Of a stretch of 35,205 nt of DNA, positions 14,241 through 22,500 are shown in pieces. How positions within the stretch are numbered: the stretch's first letter is position 1; each line of letters opens with the position of its first letter. Source of the DNA: a virus; the IMG/VR virus record IMGVR_UViG_3300043548_000536, positions 1-35,205 of that record, one strand, 5' to 3'. The notes beneath the pieces are model-generated. The model had not been told where the DNA came from and made no database searches. It saw only the letters and a list, made by a program, of their open reading frames with translations. The position numbers and the translations under genes are program-made.

Positions 14241-15647
14241 TTAGTAAGTGCCACCATCTAGCGTAACACCATCAAGTGTTGTAAGGTTGGTTATAGAACC
14301 ACCTGTAATTGTTACATTGTTTGAGTTTTGTGTGCTTAGTGTACCTAATCCTAGAGTTGTTCTAACAGCACTAGCATCTACATCATCTAAGATGGACCTA
14401 GCAAAACTAGTAACGGTTGCTAAACTAGCAGTACTAGCACCAGTGTAGTAAGCAAAACTATCGGCTGTGGGAGTTAAACCGCCAACTGTGCTTAATGCAG
14501 CACTAAGCGAAAGTGTGGGATTAGCAGCACTGCCATCACCATCAGCAACACTAATACCAGTACCGCTTGTAGCAATTGAGCGGGCTGTAATACTAGCACC
14601 ACTAGTACGAACAAAGAATCCAGCAGTAGTTTGGTTGTGTAAGCTAAGAGCTTGACCAGTTAAACCAACTGTATCAGCACCAACTGTAATACCTGTACCA
14701 GCACCAACCGCAAGAACTCCAGTACTTAATGTTAAACCCGCACCAGCAACTGAGCTTGCTAATTGTACCGTATCGCTAACAATTTCAATGCCACCACCAA
14801 CATTAACGTCTAATGTATCACCAGTTTTTGTTAGGCCTAAACCAGCAGTAATTGCACCAGCACTACTAAAAGCAGTAAATGTTAAGTTGGTTGATCCAAG
14901 TGTAATTGGGTTTGTGGTAGTAAGTACGTAACCAATGTTATCGTTTGCTGTACCATTTTCCACAAAAGTAAACATGCCACTAGTAACTTCTGAACCAGGG
15001 CTATTATCAGCATCACTACTACGTGCCCAAGCACCACTAGCTACATCATAAATACCGTTTTCTGTTGCGTTAGTTTGATCTTTTACTAGTACACGATCAC
15101 CAGCTATTAGTGCAACACCATCAATGGTTTGTGTACCACTTAGCGTAATATTTGCAGTTGTAGCAGCACGTACACTTTGTTTTACGTCTAGACCACTACG
15201 AGCACTATCTACATAACGCTTATTGGCAGCATCAGTATCGCTAACAGGATCAGCAACACTGGTAATTTTAAAACCACTTACGTTAACCGAACCTGTACCT
15301 AATGGTGTTAGTGTAATACTACCGTTAGCATCGGTTGCACTAATAGTATTGCCATTAAAATCTAAGTTGTCAACTTTTAGTTGGTCTAGTTTGCTGTTAC
15401 TATCAACTGTTAGTGCACTACTGGCAGTTAATACACCACGAGTATGGTCTAACATGTCAGTAAAATACTTACCGCCAATTACATGTATATTAGCAGCAGC
15501 GCCTAATGTTTCATTGCCAGTACCGATCCACAATTTACCTAGTGCAAAACTGCCAGACTCATCCCAACTGTATGCTAACTCACCTTGACCAAGTGCGCCG
15601 GGCGATGCAGAGCCGCTAGATCTTTTTATCTTTAAAACTGAACTCAT
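14241..15647 (-). CDS. Tail fibre, T4-like shaft segment
   Basis: This 468-residue fibre begins VLKIKRSSGSASPGALGQGELAYSWDE, the same anchor type as the 783-residue fibre. It then has SVADPVSDTDAANKRYVDS and the module LIAGDRVLVKDQTNATENGIYDV, both recurring in myovirus and siphovirus fibres. Later come strand-turn repeats (TAGLGLTKTGDTLDVNVGGGIEIV, GVLAVGAGTGITVGADTVGL) that should form a triple-stranded beta shaft. The C terminus ends TNLTTLDGVTLDGGTY with no recognisable adhesin. It is 24 bases upstream of the 783-residue fibre, so the two may form successive segments of one fibre or alternate fibres on the same tail. AGGA precedes the ATG. Confidence 0.82.
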   Translation of the reverse strand: MSSVLKIKRSSGSASPGALGQGELAYSWDESGSFALGKLWIGTGNETLGAAANIHVIGGKYFTDMLDHTRGVLTASSALTVDSNSKLDQLKVDNLDFNGNTISATDANGSITLTPLGTGSVNVSGFKITSVADPVSDTDAANKRYVDSARSGLDVKQSVRAATTANITLSGTQTIDGVALIAGDRVLVKDQTNATENGIYDVASGAWARSSDADNSPGSEVTSGMFTFVENGTANDNIGYVLTTTNPITLGSTNLTFTAFSSAGAITAGLGLTKTGDTLDVNVGGGIEIVSDTVQLASSVAGAGLTLSTGVLAVGAGTGITVGADTVGLTGQALSLHNQTTAGFFVRTSGASITARSIATSGTGISVADGDGSAANPTLSLSAALSTVGGLTPTADSFAYYTGASTASLATVTSFARSILDDVDASAVRTTLGLGTLSTQNSNNVTITGGSITNLTTLDGVTLDGGTY

Positions 15648-15657
15648 TTATAATTCC

Positions 15658-15930
15658 TTAGAAAAATCCAGCATTTATTACTTGTTTTTCAAGTAGCGTA
15701 GTAGCTTGCCATTTACTGCTTGCTGCATTATATACCAACATGCTGCCATCTTGTAAACCAGTGATATCTACATCACTGCTACCACTAACATTACTACTTG
15801 GTCCTGGTGGCCCCATAATCCCGCCAACTACAATCACAGGATTTGTTTGTTCTTGTACAACTGTTAAAGTCTCACTACTAGTACTAGTAACCGTTTGTAT
15901 GGAACTTACAACAACAGTTTCAGTTGTCAT
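15658..15930 (-). CDS. Small fibre-associated protein with collagen-like G-x-x turn
   Basis: This 90-residue protein has a Ser/Thr/Val-rich N terminus (TETVVVSSIQTVTSTSSETL), a short MGPPGPSS collagen-like stretch (about 39-46) and a C-terminal DGSMLVYNAASSKWQATTLL. The latter is common at the start of phage fibre shafts. It looks like a free version of a fibre connector. A perfect AGGAGGT site lies six bases before the ATG, so it is probably made in quantity. Its start overlaps the upstream gene stop by four bases. Confidence 0.66.
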   Translation of the reverse strand: MTTETVVVSSIQTVTSTSSETLTVVQEQTNPVIVVGGIMGPPGPSSNVSGSSDVDITGLQDGSMLVYNAASSKWQATTLLEKQVINAGFF

Positions 15931-16511
15931 CGTGTTACCTCCTGTACTAAGCTTACATTACCGCTGCTGAACGTTGTTACTTCAGTCCCAACCACAAGTT
16001 CTAAGCTGTATACAGCTGCGCTAAATGACAATGCTTGTGTTTGTTGTGCAGTCATTAATACTGTGATAGTTTTTAACACATTGTCAATTACAATGCCACC
16101 ATTTTGTGAAGTAAGTTCTAATATTGTAGTGCTGCTTGCAACGCTAGGACGAATTTGTAATCGGCCAGTATAGTTAGCTAGGTCAATAGGAGTATTGTAT
16201 TCTAGTATACCACCACTGGTATATGTATTATAGCCACTGGCATTAATTGAATTAAAAGTAACTGTGCCCGAACCGGTATCAGTTACTACACGATACTCAT
16301 CGCTGTTAATTTCTTTCATGCCTAACACACCAGTTACTTTGGCACGCCAACCAACTGGTGGTAATGTGCCTGTACAACTAACAACTGCTGGTGCAGCTTT
16401 TGTGATGCCGGTAATTGGTAAGTAAGTTTTTAATGCACTTTCCCAACGAAATACTTCACGAAAAGTGCTGCCTTGATATACTTTAAAGTTAACTTTTGCT
16501 GGAGCTGCCAT
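15927..16511 (-). CDS. Baseplate or fibre-base structural protein
   Basis: This 194-residue protein opens with KVNFKVYQGSTFREVFRWE, an opening known from a phage family in which an N-terminal beta domain with Y-Q-G-x-T-F and later D-L-x-x-Y-x-G-R-L-Q-I-R (here residues about 121-132, INLANYTG-like as DLANYTGRLQIRP) recurs next to fibre genes, as in BppU-like baseplate proteins. The rest is beta-rich, with LTSQNGGIVIDNVLKTITVLM and YSLELVVG. It probably links fibres to the tail. Gene order (membrane proteins, this protein, collagen-like protein, fibres) supports that. An AAGGGA ribosome site is present. Confidence 0.68.
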   Translation of the reverse strand: MAAPAKVNFKVYQGSTFREVFRWESALKTYLPITGITKAAPAVVSCTGTLPPVGWRAKVTGVLGMKEINSDEYRVVTDTGSGTVTFNSINASGYNTYTSGGILEYNTPIDLANYTGRLQIRPSVASSTTILELTSQNGGIVIDNVLKTITVLMTAQQTQALSFSAAVYSLELVVGTEVTTFSSGNVSLVQEVTR

Positions 16512-16512
16512 A

Positions 16513-16845
16513 TTAGGTGTCCCTTCTTAGTGTAGTATGCAACCCTGCAAGTTCTGAATTAAGTGCAGCTACTTCAGCATGTAATTTTTGGTTTTCCAGC
16601 GTTAACTCTCGCAACTGTCTGTTTAACTTAATTACTTCTGCTTGCAATTTACCTAATTCTTCACTAAGGTGACTGTTTTGTTCGCTCATGCGCTCTAGTT
16701 CAGTGTGCATAAGGTTTATAACGCTATTTTCTGCCTTATTGCTTTGCCAAGTATTTAAAAACTTTTGTGCAAAAACAGCAACAGCAATTAAACCAGCAGC
16801 AGCACCCGCAGCAAGTTGTGCAAAATCAAATGCATTATTGCTCAT
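16513..16845 (-). CDS. Membrane-anchored coiled-coil protein
   Basis: This 110-residue protein has one clear transmembrane helix (about 9-28, AQLAAGAAAGLIAVAVFAQ). A continuous coiled coil of about 65 residues (40-105) follows, with heptad leucines (LSEELGKLQAEVIKLNRQLRELTLENQKLHAEV). The layout is that of a single-pass inner-membrane protein with a long helical arm, as in Rz-type inner spanins. The position next to fibre genes, far from the holin and lysozyme, argues that this is not settled. Its start overlaps the end of the upstream membrane protein by 11 bases, so the two may act as a pair. No outer-membrane spanin lipoprotein is visible in the window. Confidence 0.7.
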   Translation of the reverse strand: MSNNAFDFAQLAAGAAAGLIAVAVFAQKFLNTWQSNKAENSVINLMHTELERMSEQNSHLSEELGKLQAEVIKLNRQLRELTLENQKLHAEVAALNSELAGLHTTLRRDT

Positions 16846-17284
16846 GTTGATCCTCTAACAATTTGGCCGCCCTGTACCTGGATATATCTAGTGCTAGTTG
16901 GTAGCTTTCAATTAAAAGCGGTGTTACTATTACTAGTTCCATAGGTGCCATAGCAGTTGGGTCTAATACAACAGAACTTACAAATATTGCACTCCAAAGC
17001 CAGATGCCTAAAACTAAGCTGGCTGCAATATCAAATAATGGTGTAAATAATTTTGTTGCTTGTGCAAACTTACAGGCCGAATACACAAAAAAACAAAAAG
17101 CCCAGCCAGTGCTAGGCATAATGGAATAAAGAGCTTGATAGTTGTGACGTTCTGTAGGAGCACCTATTAAAAACCCAATGCTTAGTAGTAACGCAGTAGT
17201 GGCTAGTAGACCGGCATAGTGCTGTGTTTGTTGGTTAACAATAAACGTTTTAACATCAGGCTCTGGGAAAAATTTAAGGCTCAC
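16835..17284 (-). CDS. Small multi-pass membrane protein
   Basis: With the start at GTG 17284 this is a 149-residue protein with four likely transmembrane helices, at about 23-41, 50-70, 78-100 and 105-122. The N terminus is polar (SLKFFPEPDVKTF) and the C terminus charged (RYRAAKLLEDQHEQ). GTG 17284 is chosen because GGGAG lies six bases upstream. The frame could open at GTG 17335, but the promoter at 17347-17375 predicts a transcript start near 17340, leaving almost no leader for it. It is the first gene of the second leftward transcript. Its function is unknown; a holin-like, superinfection-exclusion or membrane-assembly role could be imagined from topology and position. Confidence 0.68.
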   Translation of the reverse strand: MSLKFFPEPDVKTFIVNQQTQHYAGLLATTALLLSIGFLIGAPTERHNYQALYSIMPSTGWAFCFFVYSACKFAQATKLFTPLFDIAASLVLGIWLWSAIFVSSVVLDPTAMAPMELVIVTPLLIESYQLALDISRYRAAKLLEDQHEQ

Positions 17285-17290
17285 TGCAAT

Positions 17291-17295
17291 CTCCC
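17291..17295 (-). promoter_or_regulatory. Ribosome binding site deciding the membrane-protein start
   Basis: GGGAG on the minus strand lies six bases from GTG 17284. It supports the internal start over GTG 17335, which would have a leader of only about five bases from the predicted transcript start. Confidence 0.62.
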
Positions 17296-17346
17296 AGCTT
17301 AAATAACGGGTTATTTGTGGAAGACACTTATCCACGTATTTGCTTT

Positions 17347-17375
17347 ATTATACCATAAAGGCAGTTGAGGGTCAA
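17347..17375 (-). promoter_or_regulatory. Sigma70-type promoter with extended -10 for the second leftward transcript
   Basis: On the minus strand TTGACC (17375-17370), a 17-base spacer and TATAAT (17352-17347) are present, with TG at the extended -10 position (TGGTATAAT). The predicted start is near 17340. It begins four bases beyond the terminator U-run at 17379, so it restarts transcription for 17284 down to 5140. It has the same design as the promoter at 363-391: 17-base spacer, TGn and a perfect TATAAT. Confidence 0.85.
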
Positions 17376-17378
17376 CAC

Positions 17379-17414
17379 AAAAAAACACCTGCCCTTGTGG
17401 GACAGGTGTTTTTT
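17379..17414. terminator. Rho-independent terminator inside the leftward block, bidirectional in form
   Basis: The stem CACCTG (17386-17391) pairs with CAGGTG (17403-17408). It is extended by CCC/GGG with one bulged A and a TTGT loop. Seven A bases on the left give a U-run for leftward RNA, and six T bases on the right would serve rightward RNA. It lies 16 bases after the stop of the 275-residue tail gene and directly before the promoter at 17347-17375. Confidence 0.88.
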
Positions 17415-17429
17415 AAACTTAGCATTAAT

Positions 17430-18257
17430 TTACCAACCAGTAATTTCAATTGAGTGACTGTTAAAACCTGGCAATACATAATTAATACTGCTATTACTGC
17501 GCTTACCGTATACTAAGTAAGCAAACTCAGTACTGGTACGATTATCAGGAAATACGCTTAGCAGGACATTTTGTGCAACACCACGACGACGTATAATGCC
17601 TAACAGTGTATCACGGTCACTATCTGTTAACAAGTCTAAGTTTAATTGTACTTGATCATACACAAAACCTTGCTCGCTTATTAAGTCGCCAGCATCGTTA
17701 CGAGTGGTTGTAGTTGTGTCGGTGACAGACACAACTAATCCTTCTTTGCTGGCATTATATGTAGGCTGCCAAAAACTGCCACAAACAATTCTAGCGCAGT
17801 CAATATAGCCTACAGGATTATTAGTGTCCACAAGTGTAATTTTAACTGCACGTACTGCGGAATAACTTGCGGCATACCAATGCACTGTTTTTGTAACACA
17901 ACCATACGCAAAAAGATTGCCATTTGGGTTGGCGAACTGTGCAATTTGAGTTGATGCTGCTGCTACAACGGCACCAGTATCAGTGCCACTAATAAGTGTG
18001 GTAGCTGCTTGGTCACTATACAGTTGTACTTGTATAGTTGCTGTGGCGGTTAAGTTGGTACATGGCAGTGCTACGCACTGTACAGTTTGAGTACTTGCCC
18101 AACTTAGGGTATAAGTAACCGATGTACCAGTACTGCGATGAAACTGACTTTTAAGATCAGTTTGCAAGTTTGCTGCTACATAACTGCCAGCAGTTGTACT
18201 GGCAGTGACTGTGGCTGTATCTGCTATGTTGGTGTGTACTATTCGTAAATTTGGCAT
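17430..18257 (-). CDS. Tail structural protein
   Basis: The N-terminal two thirds of this 275-residue protein (from MPNLRIVHTNIADTATVTA, with VQCVALPCTNLTATATIQVQ and AVRAVKITLVDTNNP) look like a beta-sandwich carbohydrate-binding or discoidin-like domain. The C-terminal third (LNLDLLTDSDRDTLLGIIRR, NRTSTEFAYLVYGKRSNSS, HSIEITGW) matches the end of minor tail proteins found near the tail tip of siphoviruses. Such proteins often sit on the distal tail. It is the last gene of the first leftward transcript; the terminator begins shortly after its stop. Family placement rests on my recollection of the pattern, so the role is moderately sure. Confidence 0.7.
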   Translation of the reverse strand: MPNLRIVHTNIADTATVTASTTAGSYVAANLQTDLKSQFHRSTGTSVTYTLSWASTQTVQCVALPCTNLTATATIQVQLYSDQAATTLISGTDTGAVVAAASTQIAQFANPNGNLFAYGCVTKTVHWYAASYSAVRAVKITLVDTNNPVGYIDCARIVCGSFWQPTYNASKEGLVVSVTDTTTTTRNDAGDLISEQGFVYDQVQLNLDLLTDSDRDTLLGIIRRRGVAQNVLLSVFPDNRTSTEFAYLVYGKRSNSSINYVLPGFNSHSIEITGW

Positions 18258-18259
18258 AT

Positions 18260-18763
18260 TTATCTACCCAGTAACTTGTCGTGAATTGGTCCGGCTGAGG
18301 GTCCTTTCCAATTTAAAGCAGCTGAAGTTATGGGTACACCATCCCTCCATTTCTGAAAACTAAGCATAGCAAAACCTTCCCCAGAAAAACCACTATCAGT
18401 AAATTTTCCGTGTTTTTGGCCATAAGGCACTTTTGGTACAGTAGTTCTATTAAAGGTATTAGAAGTACCAAAATCTCCAGTAGTTGCTGTTTTTTCTCCA
18501 CCCAACATAACTGTAAAAGTTTCTACGTCAGGATGAGAATGCAGCTTTATGTTTACCCTTGGATGAATTATATAAAACTCTACCTGATAGGGCTCTTTTC
18601 TAAATATAGAAATTGCGGTTGCATCATCAGTTACTACGCTGCCACAGCCATTAGGTACAAGAAAAGGAATTTGAGTATTTATATACCAACTAACAAAAGT
18701 TTCTAGATCGGGCCAAGTTTCTGGAACTTGGCCCAATAATCTTTGTAAAGGTATATCAAACAT
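18260..18763 (-). CDS. Cupin-fold protein in the tail cluster
   Basis: This 167-residue protein has both cupin signatures in canonical spacing. Motif 1 has His75-x-His77-x3-Glu81-x6-Gly88 (LHSHPDVETFTVMLGG). Motif 2 has Pro113-x-Gly115-x2-His118 (PYGQKH). The three histidines and the glutamate would form a metal site, so it may be an active metalloenzyme or a metal-stabilised structural domain. The N-terminal 55 residues (MFDIPLQRLLGQVPETWPDL...) resemble a docking segment. It follows a small gene with an 8-base overlap and precedes a tail protein by two bases. Cupin-like proteins near tail genes are known in aquatic phages without a proven function. Sugar modification or isomerisation is only one possibility. 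Confidence 0.8.
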   Translation of the reverse strand: MFDIPLQRLLGQVPETWPDLETFVSWYINTQIPFLVPNGCGSVVTDDATAISIFRKEPYQVEFYIIHPRVNIKLHSHPDVETFTVMLGGEKTATTGDFGTSNTFNRTTVPKVPYGQKHGKFTDSGFSGEGFAMLSFQKWRDGVPITSAALNWKGPSAGPIHDKLLGR

Positions 18764-19043
18764 CTTCTGGTAGTGGTTGTGGTTTTGATAAATCTACAAA
18801 GTCTCCACCCTGCCAATCCGGTAATAATACAATTTGTTCTAATAAAGTATCTGTATCAGAAGTTTTGGGCAGTGAAATACTAGAGATAAAATCAGGCTTA
18901 CCAGAATTCATTAAATTGTTTAAATTATAATATGAAGCAAGCTTAACTTCATAATTATCTGGCAACACATTTAATTCATATACTTTATGATAGCTTAGTG
19001 TTCTGCCATCCGTAAAAGTTTTTTGTAAAATTAAGTACTTCAT
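18756..19043 (-). CDS. Small hypothetical protein of the tail cluster
   Basis: I do not recognise this 95-residue protein. It opens MKYLILQKTFTDGRTLSYHKV and is beta-rich at first. A Leu-rich centre (TSDTDTLLEQIVLLPDWQGG) and an acidic end (PQPLPEDV) follow. Its start overlaps the preceding gene stop (ATGA), and its end overlaps the cupin gene by eight bases, so it is translated in a chain with them. A fibre or tail-tip assembly role is inferred from position only. Confidence 0.6.
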   Translation of the reverse strand: MKYLILQKTFTDGRTLSYHKVYELNVLPDNYEVKLASYYNLNNLMNSGKPDFISSISLPKTSDTDTLLEQIVLLPDWQGGDFVDLSKPQPLPEDV

Positions 19044-19261
19044 GATATTAATTGTTTTAATTGTTCAGGAGTATTTGCTGCATCTATGTTTATCTGCATT
19101 TGAGCATATCGATCACGAATTTCTTGCCTAGCCGCTTCGGCTTGAGCGGCATAGGCAGGAATTGTAGCTTGAATATCTAGCGGAGCAAATTCTTCTGATC
19201 TTTTTTGTCTGCGAATTTCATGAGCAATATTTTTTGCTTTTGACAAATTAATTGTGATCAA
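19040..19261 (-). CDS. Small helical phage protein following the giant fibre
   Basis: With start TTG 19261 the protein is 73 residues, beginning MITINLSKAKNIAHEIRRQKRSEEFAPLD (shown in two pieces: MITINLSKAK, then NIAHEIRRQKRSEEFAPLD). The K-A-K-x-I-A-H-x-x-R-R and E-E-F-A-P-L-D pattern, then a helix with EAARQEIRDRYAQM, is a widespread small phage protein found just after fibre genes, often annotated as tail assembly or hypothetical. TTG is chosen because it overlaps the preceding stop as TTGA, has GGGAG eight bases upstream, and gives the N terminus usual in this family. An in-frame ATG at 19276 would add five residues and lies deeper in the previous gene. Confidence 0.7.
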   Translation of the reverse strand: MITINLSKAKNIAHEIRRQKRSEEFAPLDIQATIPAYAAQAEAARQEIRDRYAQMQINIDAANTPEQLKQLIS

Positions 19262-19452
19262 GGTGTATACTCCCATGCATTACGAAAAGTTCTGTCTTCA
19301 GGAATATCACTAACGTCGACTATTTTATATGGAGTATCTACTGGTACTACTTTTGCTACTATTTGTTCTATAGTCATTCCAGATGTAGGTACTGGAATGA
19401 CTATATCCACCCCTCCGTCAGGTCTAGGATATATAATACGTTTTTCTTCCAT
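19258..19452 (-). CDS. Small conserved phage protein following the giant fibre
   Basis: This 64-residue protein contains IIYPRPDGGVDIVIPVP and TIEQIVAKVVPVDTPYKIVD, and ends SDIPEDRTFRNAWEYTP. The combination of Y-P-x-x-D-G-G, P-Y-x-I-V-D and D-R-T-F-R-N-A-W-E is a well-known small phage family located next to fibre genes and followed by the K-A-K-x-I-A-H protein, as here. Homologues are usually unnamed or called tail assembly proteins. The start ATG lies 72 bases after the giant fibre. A possible weak promoter occurs in that gap. Confidence 0.74.
   Translation of the reverse strand: MEEKRIIYPRPDGGVDIVIPVPTSGMTIEQIVAKVVPVDTPYKIVDVSDIPEDRTFRNAWEYTP
19270..19274 (-). promoter_or_regulatory. 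Ribosome binding site for a TTG start
   Basis: GGGAG on the minus strand is eight bases from TTG 19261. It lies between ATG 19276 and TTG 19261, so it can serve only the TTG. Confidence 0.58.
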
Positions 19453-19477
19453 AATTTTATCTAAAAATATTAAGGTT

Positions 19478-19506
19478 ATTATAAACGGTGAAATATTATA
19501 TCTCAG
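19478..19506 (-). promoter_or_regulatory. Possible weak promoter between giant fibre and small genes
   Basis: On the minus strand CTGAGA (4 of 6 to the -35 consensus), a 17-base spacer and TATAAT occur in the 72-base AT-rich gap 19453-19524. This is the only other gap in the leftward block besides the one near 17.4 kb large enough to hold one. No TG extension is present. A second TATAAT lies slightly upstream without a -35. No terminator hairpin is seen in the gap. Confidence 0.35.
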
Positions 19507-19524
19507 GTGTTGGCCTTTGCCTTA

Positions 19525-22500
19525 TTATCGGAAGATAGCAACATTGACGTACTCGCAATCTTCTTGAATACCAACAATACCTGAGCCACCTGTTGAACCT
19601 GTGGTTACACGAACTGATGAAGCAGTTGGAGTAGTGGATTCTTTCATGGACACACTCCTCACTGGATGGTTTGCTCTAGCATTGCAGGTTCCAGTAATTG
19701 CGTAATTTGCATCAGCTAGTGCAGTTGTAAAGTTAATGGTATAATCTCCTGTTCCATGATCTGTGACAGTTGATACGTTAAAGCTGCCACGAATTGTAGA
19801 TGTCGCGGCGGTACCTGTACCGTTAAAGTTAACCCAAGCTTTTGCAGTTCCATCAATAATGGTATTTACAGGAATTGTTTTAGTACCAGTTCCATTAGCT
19901 AGAGTTGTAATTCTAACGCCAGCACTTACAAACTCAATAATTGCAAATCCGGCGGCACCTGCAGCATTTCCGCCACCACCACCACCGTATAAACCACCGG
20001 CTGTACCAGCACCATTACTAGTACTACTATTTCCTGTACCTGATTGACCTCCAGCACCCCAATTATCGCCCGAATTACCTCCAGCACCATAAACAGAAGG
20101 GCTAACTAGATAAGTATTGTTGTAGGCATCAGTACCGGTTACTTGTGCAGAACCGTTACTTCCAGCAAAACCGGAGGTTGTTCCGGTACCACCGGCACCT
20201 CCAGACAATCCACTACCAGCACTACCACCCCCAGCTGTATATGTACTGCCATAAGTAAGTGTGGTTGCGCTGCCATTAGCTCCTACGGCACCGCCACTAC
20301 CTACAACAAGCGTTACTATTTGCCCCGGTACTACTGCAATATTAACAGTTCTAGTACCGCCACCTCCACCACCACCTGCACCATTAGTTCCTGAAGCACC
20401 ACCTCCTCCGCCACCTACTAAAGTAGCTTTAAGATTAGTCATGCCTGTAGGTACAGTTATAGATGCGTTAGCATAATATCGTGTAGTACTACCGCTTGCT
20501 TCATCAAAATTAAGAGATCCAGCTTTAATAGCACCTTCAAAAGTGCCGGTTGCACCAGTTATATTACCTTTAAAAAAGCCATCATTTGCGTATACTGTGC
20601 CACGAACTAAAACATTTGAAAATTCAGCAGTACCTGTATTTTTGTTTATTTTCCAGCCCGTGCTGTTTGCAACATAGTTTGTAGATTGCAAATCAGTACC
20701 GATATAAGTAGAACCAATGGAATCGGGTGCCATAAATCGTTCTATATTATCAGCATCTATTTTTTGATCTATTTTCGGTGTCCAGGCATTCCACTGACTA
20801 TGATTACCACTAACACTGGTACGCTTATATTCTGCTTCTTGTGTTTTAAAGGTTTGAATAACCGCGCCGCCGCTAGCATCTGTCCAGGGTTTTTCAGTAC
20901 GCAGTATACCATATGTGGATATACCAGGTGCACCGATTGCGGTTCTTGTCTTAAACTCTTCAGTTACTCCCATGGAGTACCAGCTGGGTGCTTGATTAGT
21001 GTTTCGGGTATCAGAGGCTGTTAGGGTGGTTATTTGACCGCCGCCTGCACCACTTAAAGCACCTGTGCTACTAAGAGTTATTTGATTATTAGCAACGGCA
21101 GTACCAGCACCTGTCCCAATACCTTGAATAGCTCCGCCACTAATAGTGATCTGATTATTAGCAACTGTAGTACTATTACCAGTACCAATACCAGTAATTT
21201 GTCCACTAGCATTAACTGCTATACTGCTATTAGCAACTGTTGTACCAGCACCTGTTCCAATACCTTGAATAGCTCCACTGCTAATAGTAATTTGATTATT
21301 AGCAACAGCAGTATTATTGCCTGTACCAATACCGGTAATTTGCCCACTACCATTAACTGCTATACTGCTATTAGCAACTGTTGTACCAGCACCTGTTCCA
21401 ATACCTTGAATAGCTCCACTGCTGATAGTGATTTGGCTATTTTGTATGGCTTCGGTACCACTTAACCCTGATAAGTTAGCAGGCCTACGTGCAGTTTTAC
21501 TCCAATCCGCTCCTGGAAAAGTATCCGTTACACTGGCACTATACTGATCGGCTGCAGTTCCGCTGGCTATTTGTGTTTGATCAAAACTAATTTGCCAGCC
21601 GGTGCTCCAAGAACTAGCGCTAAAGTTACTATATCCAGCAAAAAAATCTCGTACACGTACTTGTGGGTAATTCCAAGTTTCGTTATAAGCACCAATCCAG
21701 ACACAACACTTAGTACCATCATGTCCAAAGTATACTGGATATTCTACATTACTGCCACCAATAACTCTTGCACTGACGTTAATCCAGGATAAGCTGGCTA
21801 GATAGTTATATCCACCAATTTCTAATGTACACATATAGCCGGTTGAGTATTCATATACTTCAACCGTAAACCGCATCATTGTATTAGTAAAATATTGCGG
21901 TAATCTGATTTTTATAGCACCAGTAACAGTAGTAGTTTGCGTTGTATATACCGCACCTGCAGGTGCTCTAATAACACTGTCTACATTATTAGCAACTGAT
22001 TGACCTGTGCCTGTACCAATACCAGCTATATTACCAGCAGTATCAATACTAATTTGATTATTAGCAACTGTGGTACTATTACCAGTACCAATACCGGTAA
22101 TTTGTCCACTAGCATTAACTGCTATACTACTATTAGCAACTGTAGTACCCGCACCTGTTCCAATACCTTGAATAGCTCCACTGCTAATAGTAATTTGGCT
22201 ATTAGCTACTGTAGTACTATCCCCCGTACCAATACCCGTAATTTGACCACTACCATTAACTGCTATACTGCTATTAGCAACTGTGGTACCAGCACCTGTT
22301 CCAATACCTTGAATAGCTCCACTACTAATAGTAATTTGGCTATTAGCAACTGTGGTACCAGCACCACTACTAACACCTTGTATAGCACCATTAGCGTCTA
22401 TAGATGTTTTATTAGCATCTAATGCACCTGTATAGCCTAATCCGCCGATAGTAACTTGTCCACCACCAGCACCACTAAGTGCACCGCTTGAATTAATACT

